A stretch of DNA of 64,000 nt from Branchiostoma lanceolatum. Taxonomy: Eukaryota > Chordata > Leptocardii > Amphioxiformes > Branchiostomatidae. The stretch is from NCBI RefSeq assembly GCF_035083965.1, contig NC_089730.1:20408527-20472526 (forward strand), in the 5' to 3' direction. The notes under the pieces were generated by a model. The model did no database searches. It saw only the letters and a list, made by a program, of their open reading frames with translations, and was not told the origin of the DNA. A program made the position numbers and the translations under genes. Shown here piece by piece: positions 21,733 through 32,789 of this stretch. How positions within the stretch are numbered: position 1 is the first letter of the stretch; each line of letters starts with the position of its first letter.

Positions 21733-22797
21733 ATGGAACAGTCAACTAGAAATCCTGTGGAAAGCACAGCGGATCCCGGTACTCCTGGGAACATGGATTA
21801 TGGGAACAGGGAATATGATCCTGGGAGACGCACAAAGAATGCGTGGAACAGAGCAGGGTATCCTGGAAACAGCGCAGAGGATCCCGGGAACAGCGCAGAG
21901 AACCATGGGAACAATGTATACGTAGTGGACCAGACTACAGACATGGAAAGGCTAAGGAAGGCAGACGATGAAACTTGCCACAGTGCAAACTTCAGTACAT
22001 CAGACAGGAATGCCTCACCACAGCTGTCCGTACAGCCTCCCACGGAACAGGTGCACAGCCGGGTAGCACAAGATGACGTGGGTACATTTCACGTTTGCGA
22101 ATCCTGCGGGTATATTGCGGCTTACAAGTACCAGCTAGTCTTGCATATGAGAAGGCATACAGGCGAGAAACCTTACAAATGTAACCGATGTGACTTTACT
22201 GCTTCACATAAGGCCAGTTTAGACAGACACATGGTAAAACACACTGGCGAAAAACCTTTCAAGTGTTATCAGTGTGACTACTCTGCTGCACGGAAAGACG
22301 GCTTAGATCAACACATGTTTAAACACAGTAAAGAAAAACCCTACAAGTGTGACCAGTGCGACTTTTCCACAGTTTGGAAGCGCTCTTTTGAAGCACACAT
22401 GGCAAAGCATACTGAAGACAAACCCTACATGTGCGGGGAGTGCGGATACAGGACGGATAGAAAGTATCTTTTATCCGCACATATGCGAAAACATACAGGC
22501 GAAAGGCACTACAGATGCAACCAATGTGACTTTTCTGCTGCACGGAAATGTAAATTGGAGAGACACATAGTTCAACACAGTGATGAAAAACCATACACGG
22601 TTGATGAGTGCGGGTACGGAACGGCTGACAGTTCTTTACTAGCCCGTCATATGAGAAAGCATACAGGCGAGAAATCCTACAAATGTGACAAGTGCGACTT
22701 TTCTACCGTAAGTAAAAGGACGTTTAACAAGCACACGGCCAAGCCAACCAAAGTGTACATAGAGGAAGAGTGTGGCTCCACGGAAGATGAACTGTAA
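21733..22797 (+). CDS. C2H2 zinc-finger protein, gene 8 (6 intact, 2 degenerate fingers)
   Basis: A 354-aa protein. The leader of about 115 residues is rich in GN dipeptides (YPGNSAEDPGNSAENHGN), an expansion of the single PGNE motif of other leaders. Eight finger positions follow from about residue 119. Fingers 1-6 keep all ligands; finger 7 has lost its first cysteine (YTVDECGYGT), and finger 8 ends HTAKP, without the last histidine. The start follows the acceptor AATTAGCAG (AG at 21729-21730). The C-terminus (EEECGSTEDEL) resembles the acidic tail of gene 7. Its promoter has a damaged donor. Confidence 0.9.
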   Translation: MEQSTRNPVESTADPGTPGNMDYGNREYDPGRRTKNAWNRAGYPGNSAEDPGNSAENHGNNVYVVDQTTDMERLRKADDETCHSANFSTSDRNASPQLSVQPPTEQVHSRVAQDDVGTFHVCESCGYIAAYKYQLVLHMRRHTGEKPYKCNRCDFTASHKASLDRHMVKHTGEKPFKCYQCDYSAARKDGLDQHMFKHSKEKPYKCDQCDFSTVWKRSFEAHMAKHTEDKPYMCGECGYRTDRKYLLSAHMRKHTGERHYRCNQCDFSAARKCKLERHIVQHSDEKPYTVDECGYGTADSSLLARHMRKHTGEKSYKCDKCDFSTVSKRTFNKHTAKPTKVYIEEECGSTEDEL

Positions 22798-23739
22798 ATG
22801 GAAAACTGAAACAGGCTTTAGCGTTAGTGAGAAGCAGTCTCGTTCAAAATATCAGATGGACAGGAGAGTGGAAAGCCTTTTTTCCTAGAATATATTAGGA
22901 CTATAACGGTTACTTGACAAAGGCTATGACTATAAAATCACACACATTTTGGACAATAATTACTCGAGAATAAGGGATACAGGGCGTCTTGAGAGCTACG
23001 TATAGCAAACAGTGGAAGAAAGTAGAAGAATAAAATAGAGCACATTCATGACAAACAATGACAAGTAGAGTTATTGTGGCCTCTCTAGATCATGTAACTG
23101 AATACTGTATTGTTTTTCTTACGTTTATTCTTACGTTTCCATGTTCACAAGTATTCATATGACATATCGTACGTTATATACTGTATGTATGTTTATGATA
23201 TAAAAGGCATTATCAACTTTAAAAAAACTTATATGACGGATATGTATATATATCCTATAGTTAAATCTATATAAATTTAGTTTGTTTATCATATTATATT
23301 AGTATTAGGCGTACTATGAATAGCTAGTGTTAGTATTATTCGCTAACTGACATCTGTATAGACTTAGTTATACTGTTTGTTTCATTGATTAACGCATACT
23401 CTGTGCCTTCATTGAATACGTTAAATAGCGATTGCGCAACAGTTAATTTTGCTAGTTCGTTTTCAGATCACATTTTTCTAAGCCAACAATGCACTGTTCA
23501 GTTCCTATTGTTTTATACAAAGAGAATACAGATAACACCTGAAATATGCCTTGTAACTCTCTTTCTTCGCATACATTATACATCGTATGACGTAATATTT
23601 TTCCATGATGGCGGGAACCAGAATACGGTAAGCATTTTGGCTCGAGGTACCTTGGCGGAACTGGACAATAAACAGTATCAATAGAATATGCAAAAGGGTT
23701 AATATATTCACTAATTCAGCTACAGTGACTAAGTTCATT
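22798..23739. other. 3' flank of gene 8
   Basis: The first 60 bp align with the 3' flanks of genes 7, 9 and 12 (AGTGAGAAGCAGTCTCGTTC, then AGATGGACAGGAGAGTGG). The rest is AT-rich with no gene. Confidence 0.5.
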
Positions 23740-23898
23740 TTCGATAATCAGGTCAGCAACCTTTGACCTTTAACCCAGTAGCTTTGTTCTGATCCCGCTT
23801 GTCCGCCATCTTGAAAGTTGCGAGGATTGACATTTCCCACTATTAAAGAGCTAAAGTTGATGATAATTTCATCGCTGTGTCATCCAGGAAACAGTCAG
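23740..23898 (+). promoter_or_regulatory. Shared promoter and non-coding exon 1 of gene 9
   Basis: GATAATCAGG, then CAACCTTTGACCTTTAACCC, whose reverse strand is a good DR1 (GGTTAA-A-GGTCA register), CCGCCATCTTG at 23803-23813, and the donor AGTCAG/GTAAGA with GT at 23899. The UTR differs from the gene 6/7 type but resembles gene 10 (TGTCATCCAGG). Confidence 0.75.
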
Positions 23899-23990
23899 GT
23901 AAGAGTTTGAAGGCTCAGTTGATCGTAACAAAGCATTTTTTATTATCATTTCGAGGATATTTCAATGAACATCATGAATCGGCATTTACT

Positions 23991-24002
23991 AGAGGGGGGC
24001 CG
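23991..24002 (+). promoter_or_regulatory. G-rich intronic element of gene 9
   Basis: AGAGGGGGGCCG lies about 95 nt past the donor. Confidence 0.4.
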
Positions 24003-24186
24003 CGATAAAGAGAGTAAGTCGAAGTTACGGGATGTGTGTGCAGAGTTGCGACCCGTAAAGCCGTGTAGTAGACCGAGTCATAAATGCATGGATTATTCTG
24101 CAAGTAGAGGTTTCGATTGGGGGCAATGAGTGGCCGGGTATAAGGTATGATCATGAAGGAGTGAGGGGAGTGATTAGCCTCAAAAG

Positions 24187-24441
24187 TCACGGCCACTCCT
24201 CCCCCCCCCCCTCGATCGAAAACACCGCTTGCGGGATAGAAGGCGTCCGCCTGTTGTGTTCTGACCTTGTCTCCTTCATACTGCGTACTTGCACCCTCCC
24301 AGTGCTCTCCGCAGCAACCACTTTAGCAGGTAGGGCATTCCAGCTATTGACAGCTCTGACACTAAAAGTTTGACTCCTCACCCTAGTCCTAGCCTGTGGA
24401 ACTTTTAGCTTGAGAATATACAGAAATATCTTATTGGCCAT
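24187..24441 (-). mobile_element. LINE ORF2 C-terminal fragment
   Basis: An open minus-strand frame encodes TFSVRAVNSWNALPAKVVAA, the hallmark end of the reverse-transcriptase ORF of non-LTR retrotransposons (form FSxRxVxxWNxLPxxVV). It is preceded by KLKVPQARTRVRSQ, also typical. Only this tail remains. It is inserted antisense in the intron of gene 9. The clade (CR1/Rex/RTE-like) cannot be fixed from so short a piece. Confidence 0.8.
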
Positions 24442-24724
24442 ACAGTAGCTATCTTGAACTTTCCTGGTGATCAGTTTCTGTTTTACGGACTCATTAATTT
24501 GCTAACTTAGTTTTCCACGAAAATTTGCAGCGGAGTGCCCCCCCCCCCCCACTCCGAAATGGTTTCGTCTACTGTACGTCATCTTTATCTTAACGTCACT
24601 CCTCGATTAGAACTGTCAGTCCTACCATCTTGTGTTACTTTTACTATATAGGACTGAATTAGACAATTACTCTGTCTCAAGTTGCTATGAAAAACTTATT
24701 CCCTATCTTTGACCGTCCTCAGGA

Positions 24725-25951
24725 ATGGAAGAGTCACGATGCGAGCTGTCTGTTGAAAACCTGTCAAGTGGAATTCTTGGACACAGCGGAGAGGATCCTG
24801 GGAACAGCGTGGAGGATCTTGGGAACAGCTCAGAGAATCTTGGGAACAACGTAGAGGACCAACCTGCTCGCAGCTCTCAACTAACCATGCATATAGGGAA
24901 GCACACAGGTCAGAAAACCTACAAGTGTGACCAGTGCGACTATTCTGCTGCACGGAAGAGCAGTTTAAATAAACACATGGTCAGACATACTGGTGACTAT
25001 CCCTATATCTGCGGGGAGTGCGGGTTCAAAACGGTTATAATGTCTCTATTAACTGTACATATGAGAACGCATACCGGTGAGAAACCCTACAATTGTGACC
25101 AGTGTGACTACTCTGCTGCACAAAAAAGTAATCTAAAAACACACATGGTGCAACACAGTGAAGAGAAACCTTACATGTGTGGCGAGTGTGGATACGGCAC
25201 GGCTGAAAGGTCTTACCTGGCCCAGCATATGCGAAAGCATACAGGCGAGAAACCCTACAAATGTGATCAGTGCGACTATTCTGCCGCATATAAAAGCAAT
25301 TTAGCTACACACATGGCTAGACACCATGGCGAAAAACCATACAAAAACAAACCATACATATGTGGGGAGTGCGGATTCAGAACACATTGGAAGGCTCGTT
25401 TAACGACACACATGAGAACTCATACCGGTGATAAACCTTACAAATGTATCCAGTGTGACTATTACGCTGCAGAGAAAAGTCATTTAGACAGACATATGGC
25501 TAAACACAGTGGCGACAAACCCTTCATGTGTGAAGAGTGTGGGTACAGGACGGCCTACAGGTCTTATTTATCCCAGCATATGCAAAGGCATACAGGTGAG
25601 AAACCCTACAAGTGCGAAGAGTGCGGGTACGCGACGGTTGACAGGTCTTACCTAACCAAACACATGCGAAAACATACAGGTGAGAAACCCTACAGTTGTG
25701 ATCAGTGTGACTATTCTACTGCACATAAAAAATGTTTAGACCGTCACATACTCACACACAGTGACGGGAAATATAAACCCCACGTGTGCGGGGAGTGTGG
25801 ATACAGGTCGGCTGACAGGTGTCACCTAACAGTACATATGAGAAAACATACTGGTGAGAAACCCTTCAAATGTGACCAGTGCGACTATTCTACCGCAAGG
25901 AAAAGCAACTTAAACAAGCACGTGGCTGGGCACAATCCTAAGGAACTGTGA
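24725..25951 (+). CDS. C2H2 zinc-finger protein, gene 9 (12 fingers)
   Basis: A 408-aa protein. The leader carries three GNSxEDPGN-type repeats from a 24-bp unit (about 24774-24859). It then joins directly to the helix half of a first finger (QPARSSQLTMHIGKH): the cysteine half and any intervening leader are missing, apparently by an in-frame deletion. Twelve complete fingers follow from about residue 58 to 405. One linker is enlarged (HHGEKPYKNKPYICGEC). Finger 10 carries a CEECGY scaffold with the alternation shifted. The start follows the acceptor GTCCTCAG at 24722. Its 3' flank contains a conserved block shared with genes 7, 8 and 12. Confidence 0.92.
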   Translation: MEESRCELSVENLSSGILGHSGEDPGNSVEDLGNSSENLGNNVEDQPARSSQLTMHIGKHTGQKTYKCDQCDYSAARKSSLNKHMVRHTGDYPYICGECGFKTVIMSLLTVHMRTHTGEKPYNCDQCDYSAAQKSNLKTHMVQHSEEKPYMCGECGYGTAERSYLAQHMRKHTGEKPYKCDQCDYSAAYKSNLATHMARHHGEKPYKNKPYICGECGFRTHWKARLTTHMRTHTGDKPYKCIQCDYYAAEKSHLDRHMAKHSGDKPFMCEECGYRTAYRSYLSQHMQRHTGEKPYKCEECGYATVDRSYLTKHMRKHTGEKPYSCDQCDYSTAHKKCLDRHILTHSDGKYKPHVCGECGYRSADRCHLTVHMRKHTGEKPFKCDQCDYSTARKSNLNKHVAGHNPKEL

Positions 25952-28096
25952 CATGGCCGAAGATGGTGGCTAAACGGGAATTGAACTGCAAAGGAGTGCG
26001 GCTGACAGGCCTTAACAATGGTAGGAAGAAGTCTTGTACAGAACAGATGGACTGCAAGGTGGTGAAACATAATAAGATTCACCGAAGGTATTTAGGGACT
26101 GCGGTCTTGCAACAGCAACTGTTCTACAAAACTGTTATGTTAAAAGAACATCTTATCGAAATCCTAGCCCTTTCGCCATGGAAACCGGTTAATGAGTAAA
26201 GACAATAAGTACGCCTGAGAAAAATGGAACAGAATGTTATGAGAGCTAGGTATATGCGAAACAAACAGGAGGTGTACCGGTGACCAAACACTTCAGTATG
26301 GCAAATAGCTTGATGACGAAATATCAATGTTGATATCGAGAAGATTGAAGCTTTAAGGTGCATATCGGAACAAACCGAGGCAATGGTGCCTATCTAGATC
26401 TTAATGATTTATTCCTACGTTTTCATTTTTACGTTTGTTCATATGACATAGGTATTGTAGCTCGTACGTCTTTTATTTTCGTTATTCCAAAAGTATTAAT
26501 ACCTTAGATAGATGATAGTCATAGATAGTCCATAGTTCGCTAAACTTAAAATTCAAGTCGGAATACGTAAGTTACGTATATATAACCCTTATTATACTGT
26601 TACGTTAGTTTATGCGTACTCTCTGTCTTTACTTAATCAATAATATCAATACTAATTACGTAACATTAATTCTTGCTAACATGTTTATACTGCATGCTTT
26701 GCGTAGTCAGCTACACGCTGTTCTGTTTCTTTTTACTTAAATAAAGGTAATGCATTAAGTTGTCCCTCTTTTCGCTTGTGTTATTTTGTCTTTGATATCA
26801 TTGAATCGATGTGATATTTTCGGAATTAGGGAGCCAAATTGACCTCGGGACCACTTTGTTTACTACTTCCATAATGGTTAGAAATAGTATACGGAACGCA
26901 TCTTGGTTCGACGTGTCTTTGCAGGGATGGTTCAAACTAAGAAATGGTATTAACTGAAAAAGGAACAAAATGCTGGGAAAAATATTCAATACAAGCCATA
27001 CGTCTGCATGGAGATCAAACAAAATCCACGAGTTATAGTCTGTATAACGCAAACTCCAGCTGTCCGGGGGTTTCTCTCCCCTCCCCGCGGAGTTGGTGCT
27101 CTGGTTGCTCTAAGCCGGGAGAGCTGTTATCAAAAATGGTAACACCAATCATAGGGCAGGATTTCAGCTAGGCTCCCATTGGCATAGAAACCACCTTGTT
27201 ATCCTGTCTGTTAGCTGTCACACAGGCAGACGGGGAGGAAGGGATTGGAAATGAGATCCAGATGTTGGGAGGGTCAGAAATGAGATGTACCTAAGCCGGT
27301 TAAAAGGGATTTTAAACCTACTTAGTTTATCTGTTCCTTTTGAGGCAGACAATGTCATTTTCTCCCACATCAAAAACCAAGTTTGAAAATCCAACAAGAA
27401 AAGACTTGACTGTCGAAAAATGTTCAAAGTACAGAGAAACGGCCTGTAAAACTCTCTTCCTACCACCTGCAGATTTCTGATCAATCACTGGATAGCAACA
27501 GCAATAGCTCCTTAGCAACTAGAGTCTGGACTGTGCAGGCAGCTCTGTGGGCTGACGACGGCTGCATAGATTATCCAAATTTAGAAAGGAGGATTCCCTT
27601 GAGTTAGCGGCCATAGCCATCAAGCTCTTGGGTTGCGAGGTGGTTACAGGGCCGCGAGCGGTCACAAGAGGCTTGATTGAATTCAGGCTACCCGAGTTAC
27701 AACTGACGCCAATTCCGATACGCAGTGACCATTCCTATCCTTGTTTTGCGCCTAAGATACTATCATAACTGACACCAATTTTATACATGCGTAACATTAA
27801 CGGCCATCAGCAACGTACAGAAACTATTCATGTCATTCTTAACCTACTCCCTGCTGCCTGACTCTGTAACCAATAGATACATACGTTGATAGATACATGT
27901 TATGGCGTGCCCAACAGCTACTCAGCGTGCTATAAAAGGTTAAAGGAGCGCTATGTGCTCCGTGAAAAATATTAATGATTAATTTATCGTCAATTATATG
28001 TGTGCCCATTTCTGTCAATAGAACGTTCTTTATAGCAAAACAGGAAAGTGCGAGCAATAACTCGCATAGGTTATAAGCTCACCTGAAGTTCGATTT
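25952..28096. other. 3' flank of gene 9 and spacer
   Basis: 25990-26330 aligns with the flank of gene 12 at 41245-41420. 27038-27500 is moderately GC-rich and holds an 88-codon minus-strand open frame (27218-27484) that I do not recognise. No gene is supported. Confidence 0.4.
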
Positions 28097-28262
28097 GGAT
28101 TATCAGGTTTGCGACCTTTGACCTTTATCCCTTTATCCCTGTAGCTTTGTTCTGAGGTCACGTTGCTTTCCTACCTACTTTGTGGTGTAAGGAGAGTCAT
28201 TTCGCTCTAATCTGAGGTTTATTTCATCATCGTGTCATCCAGGCATCATTCCCAACAATCAG
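28097..28262 (+). promoter_or_regulatory. Shared promoter and non-coding exon 1 of gene 10
   Basis: GGATTATCAGG and GCGACCTTTGACCTTTATCC (28111-28130) give a near-perfect DR1 on the reverse strand. The YY1 site is not recognisable. The UTR resembles gene 9 (GTGTCATCCAGGCATC) and ends CAATCAG/GTAAGA with GT at 28263. Confidence 0.7.
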
Positions 28263-28348
28263 GTAAGATTGTAAGTCCGACTTGATCGTAAAAAGGGGGG
28301 AAATAAGAATCAGTGGCATGTTTTAAACAACACCATGAATCAGCTTTT

Positions 28349-28364
28349 AAAGGGGGAGGGGGGC
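28349..28364 (+). promoter_or_regulatory. G-rich intronic element of gene 10
   Basis: AAGGGGGAGGGGGGCAA lies about 90 nt past the donor. Confidence 0.5.
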
Positions 28365-28623
28365 AACGTGTATTGTGTAACGTGCGCACTAGTGACACAG
28401 GGTACCTACACTGATCAATAGCGCAAGAATAGGATTTACTCGCACTGACTGAAGTTTGGCGGCCACATCTCGTGAACATTCCTGAAATTTCACGTAAAAT
28501 GTCTTCTAAGCAGATTGTGTGCAGGATCTAGGAAGTTTGAAGGGACGGGAAGCGGGGCAGGTGATCCAACTTCTGAAATCTGGCCAGACTTGCTCACCTT
28601 TGTGGAATAATCTTAAAGCTGAG

Positions 28624-28943
28624 ATGTAAGGATCCGGAGCTCATTAACTATTTCTCAACCTAGTACTAGCTACACAAAGCTTCACATGTCACTGGATAGA
28701 GTGGAAATTGGCCAAATAGAAATGATATGCCAGAGGATTCTAATAGCCGGTCGGGAAGTACAGTTCCTAGATCGTAGACTGCACTTCCCGGCCAGCTCCT
28801 CTGGCACGTTATCCGTCTATTTCGTCAATATCTATTCTTTCCAGCGACATGTGGAGCCTTGTAAAGGCTTAGCCCTTCTTGTACTATTGTTGCATTAACA
28901 GACCGGCGTACAAAACTGAGTATAGCCCGGATCCTTACATCTG
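28624..28943. repeat. Long imperfect hairpin, about 145-bp arms
   Basis: GATGTAAGGATCCGG at 28624 pairs with CCGGATCCTTACATC at 28929. The pairing continues inwards through CATGTCACTGGATAGAGTGG and ATGCCAGAGGA to a loop near 28765. The arms have several mismatches, so this is an older foldback element or a hairpin-transcript source in the intron of gene 10. Confidence 0.75.
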
Positions 28944-29118
28944 TTCGCAGACGAGATTGTTCTCCCTTGATTAACAAGCCGGTTACTTCCTATAGTAAAA
29001 TTGAATGTCAGGAAGACAATTCTATTTAAAGTGTAACGCAAAGTCGGAAGAACACTACTTTCTATGCTTATGATATATGATTTGAATTTATTTTCATTTT
29101 CTACTAGCAGTGTGTAAA

Positions 29119-31014
29119 ATGGACAAGCCAAGCAGTAAAATACATTTGGAAGATCTTCCTGGGAACAGGGCAACGAGACGACAGCATGGCAAGAAAAGGG
29201 AGGTTCTGTCCACGGAGACATGCAGTGTTAACCCTCCACCGCCCGACAAGAAAGTCCCACCACAGCTTTGCGGTGCGCCCCACAGATGCGACCAGTGCGG
29301 CTACATGGCACCTTACAAGTCTCACCTAATCACGCATATGAGAAAACATACAGGTGAGAAACCCTACATGTGTGAAGAATGCGGGTACAAGACGAATGTC
29401 AGGTCCAACCTAACCGTACACTTGAGAGTACATACCGGCGAGAAACCATACAAGTGTGACCAGTGCGACTATTCTACTGCACGAAAAAGTGATTTGAATA
29501 GCCACCTAGATGTACACACGGGAAGCAAACCCTACATGTGTGGAGACTGCGGATACAGGACCATGAACAGGGCTTACTTGTCTGTGCATCTTAGAAAACA
29601 TACAGGTGAGAAGCCCTACAAGTGTGACCAGTGCGAGTATTCTGCTTCGGTTAAATGCAATTTAGAACGACACATGCTAATGCACAGTGGGCAGCTGCAG
29701 AAACCCTATATGTGTGGGGAGTGCGGATACAGGACAGCCTATAGGTCCCACCTCACCCAACATATGAGAACACATACAGGTGAGAAACCCTACAAGTGTG
29801 ACCAGTGCGACTATTCTGCTGCACTGAAAGGAACTTTAGACCAACACATGGCTAAACACACTGGAGATAAGCCCTTCTTGTGTGGCGAGTGCGGATACAG
29901 GACTTCTCACAGGTCTCACCTAACCGAGCATATCAGAAATCACACAGGTGAAAAACCCTACAAGTGTGACCAGTGCGACTATTCTGCTTCACGTAAAGGC
30001 ACTTTAGACCAACACATGGTTAAACATACTGGAGAAAAGCCTTACATGTGCGGCGAGTGTGGATACAGGACATCCGATAGGGCCAACCTAAGGGTACATA
30101 TGAGAAAACATTCAGGTGAGAAACCCTACACGTGTGAAGAATGCGGGTACAAGACGGATGTCAGATCCAATCTAACTGTACATTTGAGAAAACATTCAGG
30201 TGAGAAAACATTCAAGTGTGACCGGTATTCTGCTGCACGAAAAAGTAATTTGAAGAGCCACCAGAGTGTACACATGGGAAATGAACCCTACATGTGTGGA
30301 GAATGTGGTTTCAAGACGGGGAACAGGACTAACCTGTCTGTGCATCTGAGAACACATACCGGTGAGAAGCCCTACAAATGTGACCAGTGCGAGTATTCTG
30401 CTTCGGTTAAATGCAATTTAGAACGACACATGCTAATGCACAGTGGGCAGCTGCAGAAACCCTACATGTGTGGGGAGTGTGGATACAGGACAGCCTATAG
30501 GTCCCACCTAACCCAACATATGAGAACACATACAGGTGAGAAGCCATACAAGTGTGACCAGTGCGACTATTCTGCTGCACTCAAAGGCACTTTAGACCAA
30601 CACATGGCTAACCACACTGGAGATAAACCCTTCATGTGCGGCGAGTGCGGATACAGGACGGCCCACAGGTCTCACCTAACGAAACATATGAGAACACATA
30701 CAGGTGAAAGACCCTACAAGTGTGACCAGTGCGACTATTCCGCTGCACGGAAAGGCACTTTAGACCAACACATGGCTAAACATACTGGAGAAAAACCCTA
30801 CATGTGCGGCGAGTGTGGATACAGGACATCCGATAGGACCAGCCTAAGGGTACATATGGGAAAACATACTGGCGAGAAACCCTACAAATGTGACCAGTGC
30901 GACTATTCTGCTGTACGGAAAAGCAATTTAAACCAACACATGACTAAACATACCGGTGGAAAAAAACGTGAAAAGAGTGTGGACACAGAGCAATTCGGAA
31001 ATTCAACGATCTAG
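29119..31014 (+). CDS. C2H2 zinc-finger protein, gene 10 (19 intact fingers)
   Basis: A 631-aa protein. A short leader (MDKPSSKIHLEDLPGNRATR, then a PPPDKKVPPQLCG segment) precedes 20 finger positions from about residue 57 to 615. A 756-bp block of nine fingers is duplicated in tandem (about 29365-30120 and 30121-30876). The odd linker HSGQLQKPYMC occurs once in each copy. In the second copy one finger reads FKCDRYSAARK: six bases are missing, the second cysteine is gone, and the frame is kept. The start follows the acceptor TTCTACTAG or the CAG three bases on (28 kb intron donor at 28263). The tail after the last finger is basic then polar (GGKKREKSVDTEQF). Confidence 0.92.
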   Translation: MDKPSSKIHLEDLPGNRATRRQHGKKREVLSTETCSVNPPPPDKKVPPQLCGAPHRCDQCGYMAPYKSHLITHMRKHTGEKPYMCEECGYKTNVRSNLTVHLRVHTGEKPYKCDQCDYSTARKSDLNSHLDVHTGSKPYMCGDCGYRTMNRAYLSVHLRKHTGEKPYKCDQCEYSASVKCNLERHMLMHSGQLQKPYMCGECGYRTAYRSHLTQHMRTHTGEKPYKCDQCDYSAALKGTLDQHMAKHTGDKPFLCGECGYRTSHRSHLTEHIRNHTGEKPYKCDQCDYSASRKGTLDQHMVKHTGEKPYMCGECGYRTSDRANLRVHMRKHSGEKPYTCEECGYKTDVRSNLTVHLRKHSGEKTFKCDRYSAARKSNLKSHQSVHMGNEPYMCGECGFKTGNRTNLSVHLRTHTGEKPYKCDQCEYSASVKCNLERHMLMHSGQLQKPYMCGECGYRTAYRSHLTQHMRTHTGEKPYKCDQCDYSAALKGTLDQHMANHTGDKPFMCGECGYRTAHRSHLTKHMRTHTGERPYKCDQCDYSAARKGTLDQHMAKHTGEKPYMCGECGYRTSDRTSLRVHMGKHTGEKPYKCDQCDYSAVRKSNLNQHMTKHTGGKKREKSVDTEQFGNSTI

Positions 31015-32789
31015 CCACATGAAGAGACAAACACATGTAACAGATGAAAAACATTCAGATAAGTAACACTATTGAAGTCGTTTTCATATCTTAATTGGCG
31101 TAAGTTTTTAGGTTTCTTTACGTAGCAAGATAACTTTTGTGCGTTAGGAAATCCCAAGGTCTTGATCTAGAACTAATGATGATAATGATAATAAGAAATA
31201 CACTTACTTCCAAATGCAATTTGTTTTAACCATGCCAAAATTTTGCCCGTCCTTCCATATACATATTTTGCTGTGCTAATCTATTCCTTCAGGCTAAGAA
31301 CAAGATGTGTTGTATCCTGTAGATATGAAGTTGCTACCTGGTGTAAAAGCAAATACGTTTGTAACCGGCATCCTCCTTTTTCACACTCCCCATGATGATA
31401 AAAGCGTTGCCGTGTTTTCCAGGTAGATTGGTAGTGTCGTAAGAATATTGTAGTTCTTTTGTGTTGTATTGCATTGTATTGAGTTTCCACTAAATGTTTT
31501 ATGGATATGGAGTCCATTCCGTGTCACCGCAAGGGTTTTATGATAATATTTGTAATCATTTTGAAAAGTTTCTAATAAAAGAATATCTGACTGACAATAG
31601 TTCTAAATTTTTCTAAAAGATCAAATACAAAAATATGAATTTATTTGAATCTAATTTGATAATTTAGAAATATTTTGAAAGTAACTGCACAAAAACCTCT
31701 TTATTTGTAATAATTTCTAAACATCTATGTGATTATTTAACTTTTAGAAATATTAACAAGAAATGGTAGAAAATGGTTAACAATGGTAGACTGGTGATTG
31801 CCCCCATAAAAGTAGGTGCTAATCTGGCCCTTCTGTCTGCCTTTGTACATCTTTAGACTTCACTGCAGGACACGGCTCGGTCCTTTGTGGAAAGCATTAT
31901 TCCCTAAACTTCGCAAGGATGTGTGAATTGCTTTCTTCCCAGCCCTCTGACCTTTTTATAGGGATGTTACAAATAATGGTAGAAAATGGTAAGAAATTGT
32001 AAAAAATTGTAAACAATGGTAGAATGCTGTTACCATTATTTAGAAACCATTGTAAATATCATATTCTACATCATGAATATTTCTAAAGTTTTAGAAAACT
32101 TAATTTAGAAAGTTGAAATCACATTCAAAATATTTCAAAAGTATCAAATCTCTTACACAAATAATAACAATACCTTGAAAATAGTTCTAAATTATGACAA
32201 TAACAACCCTCGCGGTGACTTGGAATAAAATGGGGAAAAGTTTGCCGTGTGCTGTTGTTAGAAAATTAAGTCACCGCGAAAAGTTCAAGAATTCCAGTGA
32301 AACAATATTTGTGTTGTGACTTTACGGTCGCGTCTATAAAAACCCATGTCATTGTAGTTTTATTTTTGCACTTAGCTTATTATGATATCGTGTAAATATA
32401 GAACTGCATTCTGTTTATGTCTGCATTACCTAAAACAACAATAGGCACGTCGCCTTAAATCCAATTAGCAAAACACTATAAAAACATGGCTGTGAGTAGT
32501 GAAATAAACATACAGTTTCGGACAACTTGTGTATGTTTATTGTGTATTCTTTTAGGTTCACCGTGAAGTGTATTATATACAAACCAACGTCTTTTTTATA
32601 ACTATTAGAATATCTACTTTTACATATCTGTATGATATTGTAGGGGAAACAGTTGATAAAGCATACGAATATGTAAATATTGCAAGAGATCCGTAGAGAC
32701 AAAATTGATAGATAAATCGTACCTTGCTACGCTTAAGGTCAGGAACTGTGATACTAGTTAGTAATGCGGTGGAGGATGTACTGTGATCG
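31015..32789. other. 3' flank of gene 10, AT-rich repeat-laden spacer
   Basis: 31590-32200 repeats AATGGTAGAAAATGG-type and TTTAGAAAT-type words many times, on both sides of a more complex 160-bp core (31795-31965). A small inverted pair CGCGGTGACTT / AAGTCACCGCG lies at about 32213-32281. AATAAAAGAATAT near 31573 may be the poly(A) signal of gene 10. No gene is seen. Confidence 0.5.

Noticed and set aside
27218-27484. 88-codon minus-strand frame near a GC-rich patch
   Set aside because: No family recognised, no splice or promoter context, and no copy elsewhere in the window.
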